NCBI GenBank assembly: GCA_002483445.1 | Contig: DLHY01000108.1 | Location: forward strand, 1-6,785 | Source: Blastocatellia bacterium UBA7656 | GTDB lineage: Bacteria > Acidobacteriota > Blastocatellia > UBA7656 | Reading direction: 5' to 3' | DNA: 6,785 nt | Shown here: piece after piece, positions 5,289 through 6,785 of the stretch | Numbering within the stretch: position 1 is the stretch's first letter | How the letters are laid out: every line of letters begins with the position of its first letter | Position numbers and translations under genes: made by a program | Notes under the pieces: generated by a model | What the model was told of the DNA's origin: nothing | Seen by the model: the letters and a program-made list of their open reading frames with translations, nothing else | Database searches by the model: none

Positions 5289-6749
5289 ATGAATAAGAGA
5301 AAGTCTTGCGGCGCGCTTGCGCTTTCTGTGTTGTGCGCATTGGCGATCACGCTCACCGCGAGGGTGTCGCCTTCCGATCCCGGTTCGGGCGACTGGCCTA
5401 TGTGGGGCGGCACGCCTGACCGCAACATGGTTTCCAACATGAAAGGGCTGCCCACGATCTGGGACACGGCGACGAAAAAGAACGTCAAGTGGGTGGCCGC
5501 GCTCGGCTCTCAGACCTATGGCAATCCTACGGTCGCAGGCGGGAAAGTTTTCGTCGGCACCAACAACGAGGGCTTGCGCGATCCCAAGCAGACCGGCGAC
5601 AAAGGCGTGGTGATGTGCTTCCGCGAATCTGACGGCGAATTCCTCTGGCAGATCACACACGAAAAGCTCGGCGCAGGCCGTGTCAACGACTGGCCGTATC
5701 AGGGCATCGCCTCGTCGCCTCTGATCGAAGGCGACCGGGTTTATTATGTCTCGAATCGCGCGGAGCTTGTCTGCGCCGACACAGAAGGATTTGCGGACGG
5801 CGAAAATGACGGGCCGTTCAAGGGCGAAAAATTCACCGGCCCTAATGACGGTGATATCGTGTGGAAGTTCGACATGATAGAAGAAGTCGGCGCGGCTCCG
5901 CACAATCTGGCCAACTCTTCGCCCGTAACTTACGGCGATCTGATGTTCGTCAGCACTTCCAACGGTCAGGATGAAAGCCACGTCAACATCCCTTCGCCTA
6001 AAGCCCCGGCCATCATCGCCGTCAACAAGAAAACCGGAAAGCTCGTGTGGGAAGACAACCCCGTAGGGGATCGCATACTTCACGGTCAATGGGCATCGTG
6101 TTCGGTCGGCACAATAGATGGAGTCGTGCAGGTAGTGATGGGACAGGGCGACGGATGGATTCGCGGCTATGAGGCGATGACAGGAAAACGGCTCTGGGAG
6201 TTCGATACAAACCCGAAGGATTCCGTATGGCCCAAGACGCGCAACGAACTCATCAGCACCGCCGTCATCTATGACAACAAGATTTATATCGCCAACGGGC
6301 AAGACCCTGAGCATGGCGAAGGCGTGGGCCACCTCTACTGCATCGATCCTGCGAAGCGCGGCGACATCACCAAGACCGGACTCGTCTGGCATTACGACAA
6401 GATACGTCGCAGCATTTCGACGCCCGCGATCTACGACGGCCTGATCTATTACCCGGACTTCAGCGGCTTCCTCCATTGCCTCGACGCGAAGACGGGCCAG
6501 GTCTACTGGGTTCACGATCTGTTCGCCGCCATCTGGGGTTCGCCTCTCGCCGTAGACGGGAAAGTCTATCTGGGAGATGAAGACGGCGATGTGGTGGTGA
6601 TGCAGGCGGGCAAGGTAAAGAAACTGATTTCGGAAGTCAATATGGGAAGCTCCGTTTATTGCACCCCGGTGCCTGCCAACGGCGCGCTTTTCATAGTCAA
6701 TCGCAATCAGCTTTACGCGCTGTCGGAAAAACCGGCAGCCAAGCCTTAA
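5289..6749 (+). CDS. Secreted PQQ-like beta-propeller repeat protein
   Basis: The product has 486 residues. Residues 1-25 form a signal peptide with a basic start (MNKRK) and a hydrophobic core (GALALSVLCALAITL); there is no proper lipobox. The mature protein opens with GDWPMWGGTPDRNM (34-47), the W-x-x-W-x-G motif shared with its neighbours. Blade starts lie near 78, 142, 210, 269, 323, 377, 417 and 458, and blade ends include TGKLVW, TGKRLW and TGQVYW, giving an eight-bladed PQQ_2-type propeller. The C-terminal part (DGKVYLGDEDGDVVVMQ to NQLYALS) aligns by eye with the end of the 509-1864 product, supporting common ancestry. An acidic insertion rich in G, D and E sits at 166-190. It is too short for, and lacks the landmarks of, a PQQ dehydrogenase, so a binding or scaffold role outside the cytoplasm is likelier. 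No promoter is evident in the 114-nt spacer, so read-through from the 2982 gene is plausible. Confidence 0.88.
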   Translation: MNKRKSCGALALSVLCALAITLTARVSPSDPGSGDWPMWGGTPDRNMVSNMKGLPTIWDTATKKNVKWVAALGSQTYGNPTVAGGKVFVGTNNEGLRDPKQTGDKGVVMCFRESDGEFLWQITHEKLGAGRVNDWPYQGIASSPLIEGDRVYYVSNRAELVCADTEGFADGENDGPFKGEKFTGPNDGDIVWKFDMIEEVGAAPHNLANSSPVTYGDLMFVSTSNGQDESHVNIPSPKAPAIIAVNKKTGKLVWEDNPVGDRILHGQWASCSVGTIDGVVQVVMGQGDGWIRGYEAMTGKRLWEFDTNPKDSVWPKTRNELISTAVIYDNKIYIANGQDPEHGEGVGHLYCIDPAKRGDITKTGLVWHYDKIRRSISTPAIYDGLIYYPDFSGFLHCLDAKTGQVYWVHDLFAAIWGSPLAVDGKVYLGDEDGDVVVMQAGKVKKLISEVNMGSSVYCTPVPANGALFIVNRNQLYALSEKPAAKP

Positions 6750-6754
6750 AAAGG

Positions 6755-6785
6755 GTCTGGAGTCGAGAGTCTGGAGTCTGGAGTC
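6755..6785 (+). repeat. Heptad tandem repeat after the last propeller gene (cut by window edge)
   Basis: GTCTGGA (6755-6761), the variant GTCGAGA (6762-6768), GTCTGGA (6769-6775), GTCTGGA (6776-6782) and a partial GTC continue to the window end. The array starts 5 nt after the TAA stop. The period is 7, as in the array at 5177, but the unit sequence is unrelated. Confidence 0.75.

Noticed and set aside
5256..6515. Long minus-strand open frame of 419 codons opposite the last propeller gene
   Set aside because: Its codons are in exact register with the sense codons, so stops appear only where the sense strand uses TTA, CTA or TCA, which are rare here. The translation is Arg/Val/Ala-rich with no domain, while the plus-strand frame has a signal peptide, a ribosome-binding site and propeller repeats.
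509..6749. Reading the three propeller genes as PQQ-dependent alcohol or glucose dehydrogenases
   Set aside because: The lengths and lack of recognisable dehydrogenase active-site and vicinal-cysteine motifs fit BamB/PQQ_2-type propellers instead. The PQQ label here describes the fold, not the cofactor.

Overview
The window is about 6.8 kb of bacterial DNA of moderately high GC. It holds four complete genes for exported proteins and the truncated start of a transposase. Three of the four complete genes encode related secreted proteins with PQQ-like beta-propellers. The fourth is a secreted ankyrin-repeat protein with a DUF3471-like C-terminus. This mix, with short 7-8-nt tandem repeats in the intergenic spaces, best fits an Acidobacteriota genome (perhaps Blastocatellia) or a Planctomycete-like relative. 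No marker gene is present, so that placement is an inference from gene content.

Layout. Positions 1-99 (minus) are the first 33 codons of a probable IS91-family transposase that runs off the left edge. A good sigma70-like promoter for it lies at 199-227. Positions 100-508 hold no convincing gene and probably include the 5' end of that element. On the minus strand, 2700-1891 encodes the ankyrin protein, followed in the same direction by a 451-residue PQQ-like propeller protein (1864-509). The two look translationally linked. Positions 2701-2981 are a divergent promoter region rich in CTTG/CAAG inverted repeats. On the plus strand, 2982-5174 encodes a 730-residue protein with propeller, Ig-like and LamG-like domains. 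After a 114-nt spacer containing a long inverted heptad repeat comes 5289-6749, a 486-residue propeller protein.

Function. Each propeller protein shows eight blade-start repeats of the [ST/A]-[SA]-P type, 'TG-K-x-L/V-W' blade ends and an N-terminal W-x-x-[WF]-x-G motif. The resemblance is to BamB-like or PQQ_2 propellers, not to genuine PQQ dehydrogenases. They most likely act as extracytoplasmic binding or scaffolding proteins. No substrate, partner or enzyme activity can be read from the sequence.

The most unusual features are non-coding. Short tandem repeats sit at or just after the stop codon of all three propeller genes: period 8 after the first, period 7 after the other two. One of these arrays forms an imperfect inverted repeat with 33-nt arms just ahead of the last gene. 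The divergent promoter region carries a perfect 9-bp inverted repeat around a candidate promoter and two CTTG-N3-CAAG palindromes. I see no clear new multi-gene system.
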